A stretch of 64,000 nt of DNA. Source: Oscillospiraceae bacterium (lineage in GTDB: Bacteria; Bacillota; Clostridia; Oscillospirales; Oscillospiraceae). The stretch lies in contig JAFXTM010000005.1 in assembly GCA_017535865.1 (NCBI GenBank), positions 23,272 through 87,271 on the forward strand. Direction: 5' to 3'. Below are positions 16,137 through 24,555 of this stretch, in pieces. The position numbers and the translations under genes are program-made. Below the pieces are notes generated by a model. It was not told the DNA's origin. It was given only the letters and a program-made list of their open reading frames with translations, and made no database searches. Position 1 is the first letter of the stretch. Every line of letters begins with the position of its first letter.

Positions 16137-17822
16137 TCACACATGGAGCTCTCTCAGAATATCCTCGACACGCAGAGCCAGATCCCGCAGCGCGCCGGGC
16201 TCGAAGGGACTTGGGAAGCCCGCCTCGGCCAGCAGATCCGTCCAGACCTTTTCACCGCCCTGCTTTGAGAGCCTCAGGTAGCGAGCGAAGGCGTCGGCAT
16301 AATCCTCCCTGCTGGCAAGCAGAAAATGGAGCGCCGCTGTTTGGGCAAGGCAGTAGTCGATGTAGTAGAACGGCATTTCGTAGATGTGCATCTGATACTG
16401 CCAGCGCGTGCCCTTCTCCAGATAGGGCATGCCCTCCACGGAGATGTGAGGGCGGAACTGCTTCTCCAGCTCCAGCCAGGCGGCATCCCGCTCTTCCGGA
16501 GTCATATCCGGGTTTTCATACACGATGTGCTGGAAGGCATCCACGATCGTACCGTAGGGGATAAACGAGAAGGACTCCAGCGCGTGCATGTATTTATACT
16601 TTTCCGCGTCCTCGCCGAAGAACTTTTCCATATACGGCCAGGCAAAAAACTCCATGCTCATGGAATGAGTTTCAGCTGTCTCCATTCCGCCGCAGCCGAG
16701 TTCGAGCGCAAAGCGATTATCCGCAGTCAGAAACGCGTTCAGCGCATGGCCGGCCTCGTGTGTGACCACGTCCACGTCGCCGGCGGTGCCGTTGAAGTTT
16801 GCAAGGATGAAGGGTTGCTTGAACTTTGGGAAATAAGTGCAGTAGCCGCCGCCCCACTTGTTCTTGCGCGAATCGACGTCAAACGCCTCGTTTTCCAGCA
16901 TGAGGTCGATAAACGCGCCGGTCTCCTCCCCCATAGCATGGTACATTTCCTTCGCGGCGGCAAAGATCTCCTCTTTACCGCTTGGCTTCGGGTCTCCGCC
17001 GGGGATGATAACGCCGTCGTCGTAGAGTTTATAGTCCTCGATGCCGAGGCGCCTGGCATTCTCTGTGCGAAGGCGGGAAACCACGGGCGCGATGTCCCGC
17101 CGTACATTTTCGCGGAAAACACGCACCCTCTCCTCGTCGTAGCAGAGCCGGCCCATGCGGTAGTAGCCAAGCTCGACAAAGTTCTTATAACCCATCTTCT
17201 TGGCCATGCGGTCGCGCACATGGACCAAGCGGTCGTAGATACCGTCCAGTTCCGCCTTGTGCGCCTCAAGTCCGCGCCCCAGAACCTCATAGCACTCGCG
17301 CCGGGTCTCGCGGTCCTCGTCCTTGGCGTATTTCATCAGCATGGCGCGGGGCATCGTCTCGCCTCGGAATGTAAACGCCATCCCGCTCATCAGATCGGAA
17401 TACTCGCGCACAAGCTTGTTTTCCTCTACCATGTCCTCGATAATCTCCTGGGACATGGCCTTGCGCTGAACCTCCATGGACCGGAACAGTACCGGTGAAA
17501 GAGCCTTCTCCAGCTCGGCACGGAAAGGCGAATCAAGCAGAGCGGAGGCGTAGGCCACCCCGTAGTTCTCCGCAGCCGGACCGATCTCATCATAATAGTC
17601 GTTCTCCGCGACATAAAACTCGTCAACCGTGTTGAGCGTATAGCGCATGTTTGCAAGCGCGAAGTTGGTATGGATCTCCTGATCCATTGCGAGATAGTCC
17701 TCGCGTGCTTTCAGGATCTCCTCAACGCTCTGCGCGTCTCGGATGCGCGCGATCACATTCTCCATGACGCGCCGGATCTCCTCCAGCGTTACGCGGCGGT
17801 AGGGCAGTTCAGAAACTTTCAT
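16137..17822 (-). CDS. M3 family oligoendopeptidase (PepF-like)
   Basis: A 561-residue cytoplasmic zinc peptidase of family M3. The catalytic HEAGH is at residues 355-359 within VTHEAGHALNAFL, and the third zinc ligand is expected in the downstream ETHSMSMEFFAWP. Length fits the M3 oligoendopeptidase group, which cleaves short peptides. AAGGAGAATATAC precedes the ATG. The gene begins 11 bases after the pyruvate-kinase-like gene and probably shares its promoter, an odd pairing of metabolic roles. Substrate peptides are unknown. Confidence 0.92.
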   Translation of the reverse strand: MKVSELPYRRVTLEEIRRVMENVIARIRDAQSVEEILKAREDYLAMDQEIHTNFALANMRYTLNTVDEFYVAENDYYDEIGPAAENYGVAYASALLDSPFRAELEKALSPVLFRSMEVQRKAMSQEIIEDMVEENKLVREYSDLMSGMAFTFRGETMPRAMLMKYAKDEDRETRRECYEVLGRGLEAHKAELDGIYDRLVHVRDRMAKKMGYKNFVELGYYRMGRLCYDEERVRVFRENVRRDIAPVVSRLRTENARRLGIEDYKLYDDGVIIPGGDPKPSGKEEIFAAAKEMYHAMGEETGAFIDLMLENEAFDVDSRKNKWGGGYCTYFPKFKQPFILANFNGTAGDVDVVTHEAGHALNAFLTADNRFALELGCGGMETAETHSMSMEFFAWPYMEKFFGEDAEKYKYMHALESFSFIPYGTIVDAFQHIVYENPDMTPEERDAAWLELEKQFRPHISVEGMPYLEKGTRWQYQMHIYEMPFYYIDYCLAQTAALHFLLASREDYADAFARYLRLSKQGGEKVWTDLLAEAGFPSPFEPGALRDLALRVEDILRELHV

Positions 17823-17833
17823 GTATATTCTCC

Positions 17834-18823
17834 TTATCCTTTCCTGCAGTATTGTTCCGCTTCGCGGGCGGTACGGACAAAATAACGCATGACCTCGACG
17901 GGATATCTGCCTGCTGCTGTCTCGCCAGTCACCATGACGGAGGCGGCGCCGTCCAGCACGGCATTGAAGACGTCGCTGACCTCGGCCCGCGTGGGAACGG
18001 GACTATGCTCCATGGAAGCCAGCATCTGCGTGACGACCATAAAAGGCTTGCGGCGGCGTCGGCAGAGGGCGGCGATCTCCTTCTGTACGCGAGGCAGTTC
18101 CCAGAGGGGAACGGCGTTGCCGAGATCGCCCCGGGCGATCACCACCTCGTCGCAGGCAGGGAGAAGCGTCGGGAGCATGTCCAACCCCGCGCGGTTTTCG
18201 ATCTTGGCAAAAAGGCGAAGCGGGCCGCAGCCGCTCTCCCGCAGCGCGGCGCGTACGGCTTTCAGGTCCTCCAGGCAGCGGACGAAGGGCTGCATCACGC
18301 CTGTCACGCCGAAGTCCCTTGCAGCGCGCAGATTCTCACGATCGGTATCGGTCAGAGCCGGGAGCCAAAGGTCAAATCCCGGGATCGCGACGCTTTTGCG
18401 GCTTTGCAGCACGCCGCCCTGGATCACGCGGCCGCGCAGGCCGCCGCGCGCTTCAAAGACCTCGACGCGCAGCTTGCCGTCATCCATCCAGAGCTCCATC
18501 CCGGGCTCCAGAATATCGGTGATCACCTTTGGGAGCGGAATACCGCCGCGCTGGTCGAGCAGGATGTTCTTGCCCTCGATCAGATGCACCGGTCCGTCCA
18601 TCGCACCGACCCGGATCTCGGGTCCCTGCATGTCGATCAGCAGCTTCGGCTGAACGCCGACACGCTGCGCTGCGTGGTGCAGCGCCTCCACCATCGGCTC
18701 CGCCTCGGCAAGCGTAACATGGGAGAGATTCAGCCGAACGCCGGTCATCCCCTGCTCGAACATCTCGGCAAGTGTTTCCTCGTTTCCGCAGGCGGGCCCC
18801 AGCGTTCCATATATCTCCAGCAT
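17834..18823 (-). CDS. Pyruvate kinase-like protein lacking the C-terminal domain
   Basis: 329 residues aligning with the barrel (A) and B domains of pyruvate kinase, which transfers phosphate from phosphoenolpyruvate to ADP. Visible motifs are RLNLSH, LIDMQGPEIRVG, LPALTDTDRENL, the catalytic lysine in RLFAKIENRAGL, VIARGDLG, VVTQMLASM and PTRAEVSDVFNAVLDG. Classical enzymes have about 470-590 residues. Here the protein ends right after the barrel, so the allosteric C-terminal domain is missing, and no remnant of it is open in the following gap. The usual KGPEIR lysine is Gln. It may be a paralogue with altered regulation or substrate rather than the main glycolytic enzyme. It has a strong own promoter. 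Confidence 0.8.
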   Translation of the reverse strand: MLEIYGTLGPACGNEETLAEMFEQGMTGVRLNLSHVTLAEAEPMVEALHHAAQRVGVQPKLLIDMQGPEIRVGAMDGPVHLIEGKNILLDQRGGIPLPKVITDILEPGMELWMDDGKLRVEVFEARGGLRGRVIQGGVLQSRKSVAIPGFDLWLPALTDTDRENLRAARDFGVTGVMQPFVRCLEDLKAVRAALRESGCGPLRLFAKIENRAGLDMLPTLLPACDEVVIARGDLGNAVPLWELPRVQKEIAALCRRRRKPFMVVTQMLASMEHSPVPTRAEVSDVFNAVLDGAASVMVTGETAAGRYPVEVMRYFVRTAREAEQYCRKG

Positions 18824-18867
18824 CTGTCTCTCTCCTTCCGTCGCAGTTCTTACGGCAACACACTCAC

Positions 18868-18896
18868 ATAATACTTTTTAGTTATGCTTCCGTCAA
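18868..18896 (-). promoter_or_regulatory. Promoter for pyruvate kinase-like/M3 peptidase operon
   Basis: Reading leftward: TTGACG, 17 bases, TATTAT, 44 bases upstream of the ATG at 18823, which is preceded by GGAAGGAGAG. Confidence 0.65.
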
Positions 18897-18936
18897 TCCT
18901 TTTCGTCCGGCCGTATCGGCCGTTTCGAGGTAAAAA

Positions 18937-18972
18937 CAGCCGGCCCGAAGCAGTGCCTTTTCGGGTCGGCTG
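18937..18972 (-). terminator. Terminator after the TPM-domain gene
   Basis: Reading leftward: the 13-bp stem CAGCCGACCCGAA with TTCGGGCCGGCTG is followed by TTTTTACC. Confidence 0.7.
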
Positions 18973-18980
18973 CTCTGTTT

Positions 18981-19769
18981 TCAGAACTTTCCGCTGTGGT
19001 GAGAGGTCCCGCCGCCTCCCGGGCGTGCGCCTCCGCTGCCGCTGTCGATCACATGAACGGTCCGCGTGCGGTTGATAAACTGGTCTTCGCGGATGAGCAG
19101 ACGCGCGCTGCCGGAGACCACATAATCCTCCGCCGTATCCTTTTCCTTGGCCGTCTTCATCTGGCTTTTGAAGATCCCGCAGACGAGAAAACCCAGCAGG
19201 CTGGACGGAGCCAGCGCGATCGCCGCCTTGGTCGCCAGCGGCATGCGGTAAGCTTCCGGTTCGCCCTGGTCCGCCTTGGCAATCAGATTCTCCGCGCCGC
19301 GGAGATAGGCTGAGAAGCCGCCGTACCAGTCATTCTGACGGAAATAGGGAAGAAAACTCTGCTCCAGGCGATCCAGGCCGTAATCGGTAAAGGCATAAAT
19401 GGCGAACGGGCCGTAACCCCACAGGTCGTAGTCCCTCTCGGCCATGCTGAGCAGCAGGATCAGGCCGTCGCGGTTCTCTCCGCAGCCGAGGTCAAAATAA
19501 TGGTAGAGCTCCTCCGTGCACCGTTCGACGCTTTCGTTGTTGTAGGTACGGTAATCCTCCAGCGTCACGACGTACACCGCGCAGCCGTAGCGCTCTGCGA
19601 TCCTCGCCGCCTCCGCCTCCAGGGTCTGCGCCTGCTGCTCGGTCAGGAGCTCCGCCGCATCGGTCACATAGGGAAAAGTCTCGCTCTCCGCCGAGGCAAG
19701 GACGCTGAAGCTCAGGCAGAGGCTGAGACAGATGAGCAGGCAAAGAAACAGTTTTTTCAATTCCTCCAC
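18981..19769 (-). CDS. TPM domain-containing membrane protein
   Basis: About 262 residues. A signal-like hydrophobic N-terminus (LFLCLLICLSLCLSFSVLASA) is followed by a TPM domain: VTDAAELLTEQQAQTLEAEA, then YGCAVYVVTLED and GLILLLSMAERDYDLWGYG. A second membrane span (SLLGFLVCGIF) comes next, and a cytoplasmic tail ends in Gly/Ser/His-rich sequence. TPM proteins include plant TLP18.3 and bacterial YgcG. The start is uncertain: GTG at 19769 and TTG at 19760 are both near GGAGG but with poor spacing. The gene follows the zinc-ribbon gene by four bases, a frequent pairing. Role in the envelope is unknown. Confidence 0.78.
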   Translation of the reverse strand: MEELKKLFLCLLICLSLCLSFSVLASAESETFPYVTDAAELLTEQQAQTLEAEAARIAERYGCAVYVVTLEDYRTYNNESVERCTEELYHYFDLGCGENRDGLILLLSMAERDYDLWGYGPFAIYAFTDYGLDRLEQSFLPYFRQNDWYGGFSAYLRGAENLIAKADQGEPEAYRMPLATKAAIALAPSSLLGFLVCGIFKSQMKTAKEKDTAEDYVVSGSARLLIREDQFINRTRTVHVIDSGSGGARPGGGGTSHHSGKF

Positions 19770-19773
19770 CCCC

Positions 19774-20904
19774 TCAGAAATAGAAATGCAGAAAAGCGCC
19801 GATCGCCGCCGCCACAGGCAGCGCAATGCGCGCGAACCAGCTCCAGTACAGGTCCTTGGCAACAGGCAGATCGCCGATCAGCTTGCCTGTCTGACCGTTC
19901 ATCGTAAACAGGAAGCTTTTTCCGCGCCAGCGCGTGGCCAGCATCCAGACCGGCATGAGCGCGTATCGCACATTGCCGCGGTGTACCTGGATGTTCTTGC
20001 CAACAGTCGTACAGCTCGCGTAACCCGTGACCGTGGATCGGATGATCTCCTCCGCCGTATTGCCGGCCCGGTAGTCGGCCCGGCGCTCGCACTCGTCGGC
20101 ATCCATGTCGTATTTGTCAGCGAGGAAGCCCGGCAGATATCCCGCCGAAAAGGGCTTCAGATCGGTATAATCAAAGGGCTCGATCGCATCCATGTGCGCG
20201 TCCGGCATCTTCTTCGAGCCGTCCACGGGGATCCGCATGAACTCGACCGTGCCGACGCGGCGCACGCGGTAATGGTCCGTCTCGGTGATGCGCTCATTGC
20301 CATGGCTGTAAGAGCGCACCGTCGTGGCGCTGAACTGCAGATCGGCGTCGGCCGTCGCGTCGAAGAGCCAGAAAGGCACGTAGACCCCCTTGACTTCTTC
20401 GATGTGGTTATCGCTTCGGAAGTTTTTCGGCAGCAGCTTCTTGCCCTTATAGTACTCCTTCAGCGCGCTCACCGCCGCCTCCTTGTCGAGCTTGAAGGGC
20501 AGGATGTAGTCGGGCTTGAGCATGCCCGTAAACTGTCCCGGCACCACAGTAGGGTTGCCGCAGTAGGGGCAGGAGGTGGCGACCGTGGTCTCCTCGCAGA
20601 TCAGCTCCGCCCCGCAGGACGGGCAGTTGTAGCTTTTTAAGTGCGCGGCCTCCTCGCCCCAGTCGGAGCCTGCTGTATTCCAGTCCCAGGCTCCATCCTC
20701 CGTGACGTTTGACACAGTCTCGGTCTCGACCGCCGCCTCACCAGCCTGCGCCGCCTGATCGATCTTTTCGCCGTACAGTTCCTCGATCTCCTGTACCGTA
20801 AAGAGACTTCCGCAATACTCGCACTTGAGCTTCCCGCTCTCCCCGTCAAAGTGCAGCGGTCCCGTGCAGGCCGGGCACTGGATATTGGTGATCTGCGTGC
20901 TCAT
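19774..20904 (-). CDS. Zinc-ribbon protein with C-terminal membrane span
   Basis: 376 residues with two zinc ribbons. The first is near residue 10 (CPACTGPL paired with CEYCGSLF) and the second near residue 90 (CPSCGAEL paired with CPYCGNPTV). A long strand-rich region follows and the protein ends in a single hydrophobic helix (ARIALPVAAAIGAFLHFYF). It resembles the group annotated as TFIIB-type zinc-ribbon proteins, though nothing suggests it acts in transcription. GAGAAGGACC precedes the ATG. The next gene, encoding a TPM protein, starts four bases after its stop; the pair recurs in Firmicutes and may act together at the membrane. Function unknown. Confidence 0.75.
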   Translation of the reverse strand: MSTQITNIQCPACTGPLHFDGESGKLKCEYCGSLFTVQEIEELYGEKIDQAAQAGEAAVETETVSNVTEDGAWDWNTAGSDWGEEAAHLKSYNCPSCGAELICEETTVATSCPYCGNPTVVPGQFTGMLKPDYILPFKLDKEAAVSALKEYYKGKKLLPKNFRSDNHIEEVKGVYVPFWLFDATADADLQFSATTVRSYSHGNERITETDHYRVRRVGTVEFMRIPVDGSKKMPDAHMDAIEPFDYTDLKPFSAGYLPGFLADKYDMDADECERRADYRAGNTAEEIIRSTVTGYASCTTVGKNIQVHRGNVRYALMPVWMLATRWRGKSFLFTMNGQTGKLIGDLPVAKDLYWSWFARIALPVAAAIGAFLHFYF

Positions 20905-20942
20905 GGTCCTTCTCCCCTCTCCGGCGGGCACCAGCCCGCTCT

Positions 20943-21818
20943 CTATTTAAGCTTCTCGACCTGCATACTGTTCGGCATACTTTTCTCCTCCCGGATCAGC
21001 GGGAGGTACCAGCTCTCATAGTAATAAGGCCGCTCGTTCTCGTCACTCCACAGCTCGCCCCAGGGGCGCAGGCAGATGGAAAAGTCAAAACGCTCATCGT
21101 TGGCATCATGATGGCCGGCAGCCGTTAGGCGTCCGTCCGCGTACTGCATCGTCCAGCCCGTTCCTTCAAGCGGCATGAACCAGAAGTATCCCTCTGTCGC
21201 CGAGGCGCTGTCGTCCTCGTTGAAGGAAAGCCGCGCCTCGGCCATCGGCTGAAAAGCATTCTGGTCCTCGTCCCACATCAGCAGGTGCATGCTGCCGTCC
21301 GGCTGTGTGGTCAGCCGCGCACACAGATCGTACCAGGTGTCGCCCAGATCGCCCTCCGCCCCGTCGATCCGCCACCAACCGTACCAGTCGCCCTTCCAGA
21401 GAGCCTGCTGCGCGGACACGGTCGCACGGCGGCGGGCAAGCTCCTCCTGGTATGCCTCGACCCGGTCCTCACGGACATAGACCAGCACGAGCCCATCGGA
21501 CGTCTCAAGCCGAAGGACGCCGTCCTCCCAGGTCCCGGTCAGCACCTCGCCGTTCACGGTGAGATGGATCGTCTCAGCCTCGCGGTTCCAGTGCGCCGCG
21601 CCGTCCGCGGTCCCGCGCATGAGCCGTGCGGAGCCGCCATGCTCCAGCACCAGCCGGCTCTCCTGCGTCACGAGCGGGAGCGTACCGTCCAGCGTCTCGA
21701 TACAGACATAGCTTCCCAGCTCCTGTTCCGGCTCGCCGCAGGCGCTCAGGCAGAAACAGATCATCAGAAACAGGCAGAGCAGAAGTCCCCCCCGCCTGTC
21801 GGATATGCGTGTATTCAT
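20943..21818 (-). CDS. Hypothetical lipoprotein
   Basis: 291 residues with a signal peptide and lipobox LSAC near residue 26-29 (LLLCLFLMICFCLSACGEPEQ). The mature part contains short strand-forming segments such as WNREAETIHLTVNGEVLTGTW and WKGDWYGWWRIDGAEG, suggesting a beta-rich ligand-binding fold, but I do not recognise the family. The start at 21818 has AAAGGA about eight bases upstream. It is first in an operon with the zinc-ribbon and TPM genes and probably works with them on the outer membrane surface. Confidence 0.75.
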   Translation of the reverse strand: MNTRISDRRGGLLLCLFLMICFCLSACGEPEQELGSYVCIETLDGTLPLVTQESRLVLEHGGSARLMRGTADGAAHWNREAETIHLTVNGEVLTGTWEDGVLRLETSDGLVLVYVREDRVEAYQEELARRRATVSAQQALWKGDWYGWWRIDGAEGDLGDTWYDLCARLTTQPDGSMHLLMWDEDQNAFQPMAEARLSFNEDDSASATEGYFWFMPLEGTGWTMQYADGRLTAAGHHDANDERFDFSICLRPWGELWSDENERPYYYESWYLPLIREEKSMPNSMQVEKLK

Positions 21819-21861
21819 TCCAGGTATTCCTTTCAATGGAGGGTCATACCCATCCGTTTAT

Positions 21862-21890
21862 ATAATAACGAACAACGTCCAAAAATGCAA
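21862..21890 (-). promoter_or_regulatory. Promoter for the lipoprotein/zinc-ribbon/TPM operon
   Basis: Reading leftward: TTGCAT, 17 bases, TATTAT, 43 bases before the ATG at 21818. Confidence 0.55.
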
Positions 21891-21910
21891 GTGCGGGTTA
21901 ACGCACAAAC

Positions 21911-21998
21911 AGCCGGGGACGCATCCGCTGCTGCGTTCCCGGCTTTGACTTGGCCGTTCTGACAGGCATCCGGAGAGCGGCCGCGCCCTCCGCTCTCC
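21911..21998. other. Intergenic gap with two orphan hairpins
   Basis: Between the lipoprotein operon and tRNA-Gly (about 300 bases) I see no gene. It holds two inverted repeats: AGCCGGGGACGCA with TGCGTTCCCGGCT (21911-21944) and GGAGAGCGG with CCGCTCTCC (about 21970-21998). Neither follows an obvious gene end, and neither has a strong T run. Confidence 0.5.
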
Positions 21999-22084
21999 AT
22001 CAACCCGTGCCCGGCTCTCTGAGCATAGCACGCATCCGTCGTTTTAATCGTCGAAAGCGAGGAGAAAAAACTGAAAATCCACTC

Positions 22085-22113
22085 TTGAATTTCACAAAGC
22101 GCTATGCTATACT
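22085..22113 (+). promoter_or_regulatory. Promoter for tRNA-Gly
   Basis: TTGAAT, 17 bases, TATACT, ending 13 bases before the tRNA 5' end. Confidence 0.65.
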
Positions 22114-22126
22114 ACAAACACATTTT

Positions 22127-22200
22127 GCGGATGTAGTTCATCGGTAGAACTCCGGCTTCCCAAGCCGATAAGGTGGGTTCGACTCCCATCATCCGCTCCA
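22127..22200 (+). tRNA. tRNA-Gly (CCC)
   Basis: A 74-base cloverleaf with an encoded CCA. The acceptor GCGGATG pairs perfectly with CATCCGC. The D arm is GTTC/GAAC, the T arm is GTGGG-TTCGACT-CCCAT, and the anticodon loop TTCCCAA gives anticodon CCC. The outermost anticodon-stem pair is C-A, a mild irregularity. Confidence 0.95.
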
Positions 22201-22205
22201 GAAAA

Positions 22206-22232
22206 AGCGCCCCTGCGGGGCGCTTTCCTTTT
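22206..22232 (+). terminator. Terminator after tRNA-Gly
   Basis: GCGCCCC and GGGGCGC form a stem with a TGC loop, followed by TTTCCTTTT. thiN lies 45 bases further and may be partly expressed by readthrough. Confidence 0.75.
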
Positions 22233-22268
22233 ATTCTACACCAATGTGAAGCAAGAGAGCTTTTCATC

Positions 22269-22886
22269 ATGAAGACAAAATGCCTGATCATCTCCGGCGG
22301 GGATTTCGCTCCCTTGCCTGTTCCCGACGCGGACACCTTTGTGATCGCCTGCGACCGCGGTTACGCCTACGCGATACGCTGCGGGATCCTGCCCGACCTT
22401 TTGGTGAGCGACTTTGACTCCTATATCGGGCCGGTCGACTCCGCCGTGCCGCTGCAGCGGCTGCCCACCGAGAAGGACGACACCGACACCATGAGCGCCG
22501 TCCGCGCCGCCCTCGCCCGGGGCTGCACCGAGGGGCTCCTCTGCTGTGCGCTCGGCGGACGGCTGGACCACACGCTGGCCAACCTCCAGAGTCTGCTCTT
22601 CGCCGAGGAAAACGGGCTGCGTCTTTGCCTCCGGAGCCCAGATACCGAGGGGCATGTGCTGAAGAACGGGACGCTTCGCCTGAAACGGCGAGATGGCTTT
22701 TCTCTCTCCGTTTTCTCCCTGTCGGAGCGCTGCCGGGGCGTGAGCCTGCACGGCGTCAAATATGAGTTGGAGGATGTCGAGCTCACAAACGCTTTTCCGC
22801 TCGGCGTCAGCAACGAGTGGCGGGATGAAGAGGCCGAGATCCGTGTACAGGACGGCGCGCTGCTGATCGTGCTGTCGAAACTGTAA
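22269..22886 (+). CDS. thiN: Thiamine diphosphokinase
   Basis: A 205-residue thiamine pyrophosphokinase that makes thiamine diphosphate from thiamine and ATP. Motifs are IACDRGYAYAIRCGILPDL, LLVSDFDS, LPTEKDDTDTM and ALGGRLDHTLANLQ; the Asp-rich sites bind Mg and ATP. Length is usual for bacterial ThiN. The ribosome site (AGAGAG) is weak. In many Firmicutes thiN ends the DUF1385-independent rsgA-rpe cluster; here it stands alone after tRNA-Gly. Confidence 0.92.
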   Translation: MKTKCLIISGGDFAPLPVPDADTFVIACDRGYAYAIRCGILPDLLVSDFDSYIGPVDSAVPLQRLPTEKDDTDTMSAVRAALARGCTEGLLCCALGGRLDHTLANLQSLLFAEENGLRLCLRSPDTEGHVLKNGTLRLKRRDGFSLSVFSLSERCRGVSLHGVKYELEDVELTNAFPLGVSNEWRDEEAEIRVQDGALLIVLSKL

Positions 22887-22895
22887 AGCACAATG

Positions 22896-22925
22896 CCGGA
22901 CGGTGCAGACCGTCCGGTTTTCTTT
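22896..22925. terminator. Bidirectional terminator after thiN
   Basis: CCGGACGGT and ACCGTCCGG form a 9-bp stem with loop GCAG, followed by TTTTCTTT; it lies between convergent thiN and the AAA ATPase gene. Confidence 0.75.
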
Positions 22926-24555
22926 ATCTGTTTTTCGTGTCCTTCGCCTTGCGCGCGAGCACATACTCAAACCAAGCCAGGTACTCCGGGCCGAGACGGC
23001 TCACAAGCTCGCGCGCCTCGCGCGGACGCGCCGCCGCGGCATAGAGGCACTGCTGGGCAAGCTGATAGCGGCGGGCGGCGTTGAAGCGCGCCAGTTCCTC
23101 GTCGCTGTATTGCCCGATGACGGAGAGCTGCCGGGCGCGGAAAAAGCGGATAAAGGCGTCTGCTGTGTCTCGGCCAACCAACGGGGCGAGCAGCGAGAAA
23201 TCGTTGCCGGAGCTGTCAAGCGCCCGAGAGACCATCTCCCAGCGGCGAGGATCGGCATGGCCCTCCGTACCGGTATAGGCGGTGCGGAGATAGAGATCGT
23301 TGTTGGCGAGAAATTCCAGCACATAGGGATTAATGCTCTTGCGTATGGCCCAGGGCATCCAGTTTTCCACAGTCGTACGGATATAGATATGCGCGAAGCG
23401 TCCGAAGAGTGGTTCCGCGAGATCGTGCGCAGAGCTCGACTCGCTGCGGTCATTGCCGGCGGCGACGATACGCGCGTTGGGCGGCAGCGGCCAGCGGTTG
23501 TTCACAAAGCGTTCCAGCACGATCTTGAAGATGACCGATTGGGTCTGCTTGGTAGCGTTGGTGAGCTCGTCGAAAAAAAGGATGTGCAGCTCGCCGTCCT
23601 CGCAGAGGCGCTCAAGCTTGACCAGCCAGACGGGCTTTATATCGATGATCTCATCCTTCGCCTCATTGTACACGGCTCGTCCGTTGATCGTTTCGGGCGT
23701 CTCGTTCACAAGCTCGATATCAAGCACCTGCGGATCGATCTCCTTGACGCGGTCGCTCTTGCCGTCGCCGGAGAGGCCGTGGATGAAAACCGGGATATCC
23801 GCCTCCACGAAGGCGCGTATCAGGCTCAGCTCGTCGTGCTCCTCCACGCGGAAGGGCGCGTTCTCGGGGAGCGCCGGCTCCTCCTCATCGGTGAGCTCCC
23901 GGAGGAAATCACCTGACAGATAGTCCGCCGCCTTTTCCCGGTCGAGTCCCGCCATGAGCGCCATCCCACTGACGAGGAGCCGGTTCGCCGCGTCGTAGAG
24001 CCAGCGCACGGGCCGCAGCTCCAGGAAGACGCTGTCGCCCTCGCTCACGACCGTCCCGTCCGAGAGCTGCACATAGCCGGTCGCGCCGGATCGCGCCTCG
24101 ATGCGCACGAGCTGCCTGCCCCCAAGCCGATACACGGGCAGCGCCTCGCCACAGACCGTGATCCGCTTACCGGTATCGGGCAGCGCGCCGTCGGCAAACT
24201 GTTTTTCCGCCATATCCCGCAGGCTGGGATCCAGCACGACGAGCGGGTAGGTGCCGAACTCCGCCGTCGTCAGGCCCTCAGTCTCGCGCACATGCTTCAG
24301 CTGCTTTTCCTCCCCCGGCTCGAACAGCAGCGCGGGCCGGACCGCACAGACCGCACAGTCGTTGTCGCGGCCGAAACGGTCGGCGCATTTGCCGTCGGCC
24401 AGGTACCAGTTGACCTTTCCTCCGTCCACGGAAAAGCCGTCGTCGGGGATCGTCAGCAGCACCAGATCACTCGCCGGCGCGGTCGATCCAACTGTCTGAA
24501 ACAACGGGAAGGGGCGGGTAAACACCTGTTCATGTGATAAGAAAATCGATTTCAT
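22924..24555 (-). CDS. MoxR-like AAA ATPase with unusual N-terminal domain
   Basis: 543 residues. From about residue 230 it is a MoxR-type AAA ATPase: Walker A GLSGDGKS at 260-267, Walker B LHILFFDELT, sensor 1 IVAAGND, and an arginine-rich AEPLFGRFAHIYI. Residues 1-225 are not part of the usual MoxR fold. They contain AVCAVRPALLFEPGEEKQ, FGTYPLVVLDP and LRPVRWLYDAANRLLVSG, which faintly recall the DUF6273 sulfatase-modifying-like domain. The gene overlaps the VWA gene by 26 bases, the classic MoxR-VWA partnership in which the ATPase remodels a client held by the VWA protein. Client unknown. Confidence 0.8.
   Translation of the reverse strand: MKSIFLSHEQVFTRPFPLFQTVGSTAPASDLVLLTIPDDGFSVDGGKVNWYLADGKCADRFGRDNDCAVCAVRPALLFEPGEEKQLKHVRETEGLTTAEFGTYPLVVLDPSLRDMAEKQFADGALPDTGKRITVCGEALPVYRLGGRQLVRIEARSGATGYVQLSDGTVVSEGDSVFLELRPVRWLYDAANRLLVSGMALMAGLDREKAADYLSGDFLRELTDEEEPALPENAPFRVEEHDELSLIRAFVEADIPVFIHGLSGDGKSDRVKEIDPQVLDIELVNETPETINGRAVYNEAKDEIIDIKPVWLVKLERLCEDGELHILFFDELTNATKQTQSVIFKIVLERFVNNRWPLPPNARIVAAGNDRSESSSAHDLAEPLFGRFAHIYIRTTVENWMPWAIRKSINPYVLEFLANNDLYLRTAYTGTEGHADPRRWEMVSRALDSSGNDFSLLAPLVGRDTADAFIRFFRARQLSVIGQYSDEELARFNAARRYQLAQQCLYAAAARPREARELVSRLGPEYLAWFEYVLARKAKDTKNR

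Noticed and set aside
18823-18981. Missing C-terminal domain of pyruvate kinase hidden by a frameshift
   Set aside because: The bases after the stop at 17834 lead into the M3 peptidase gene within 11 bases, leaving no room for the lost domain.
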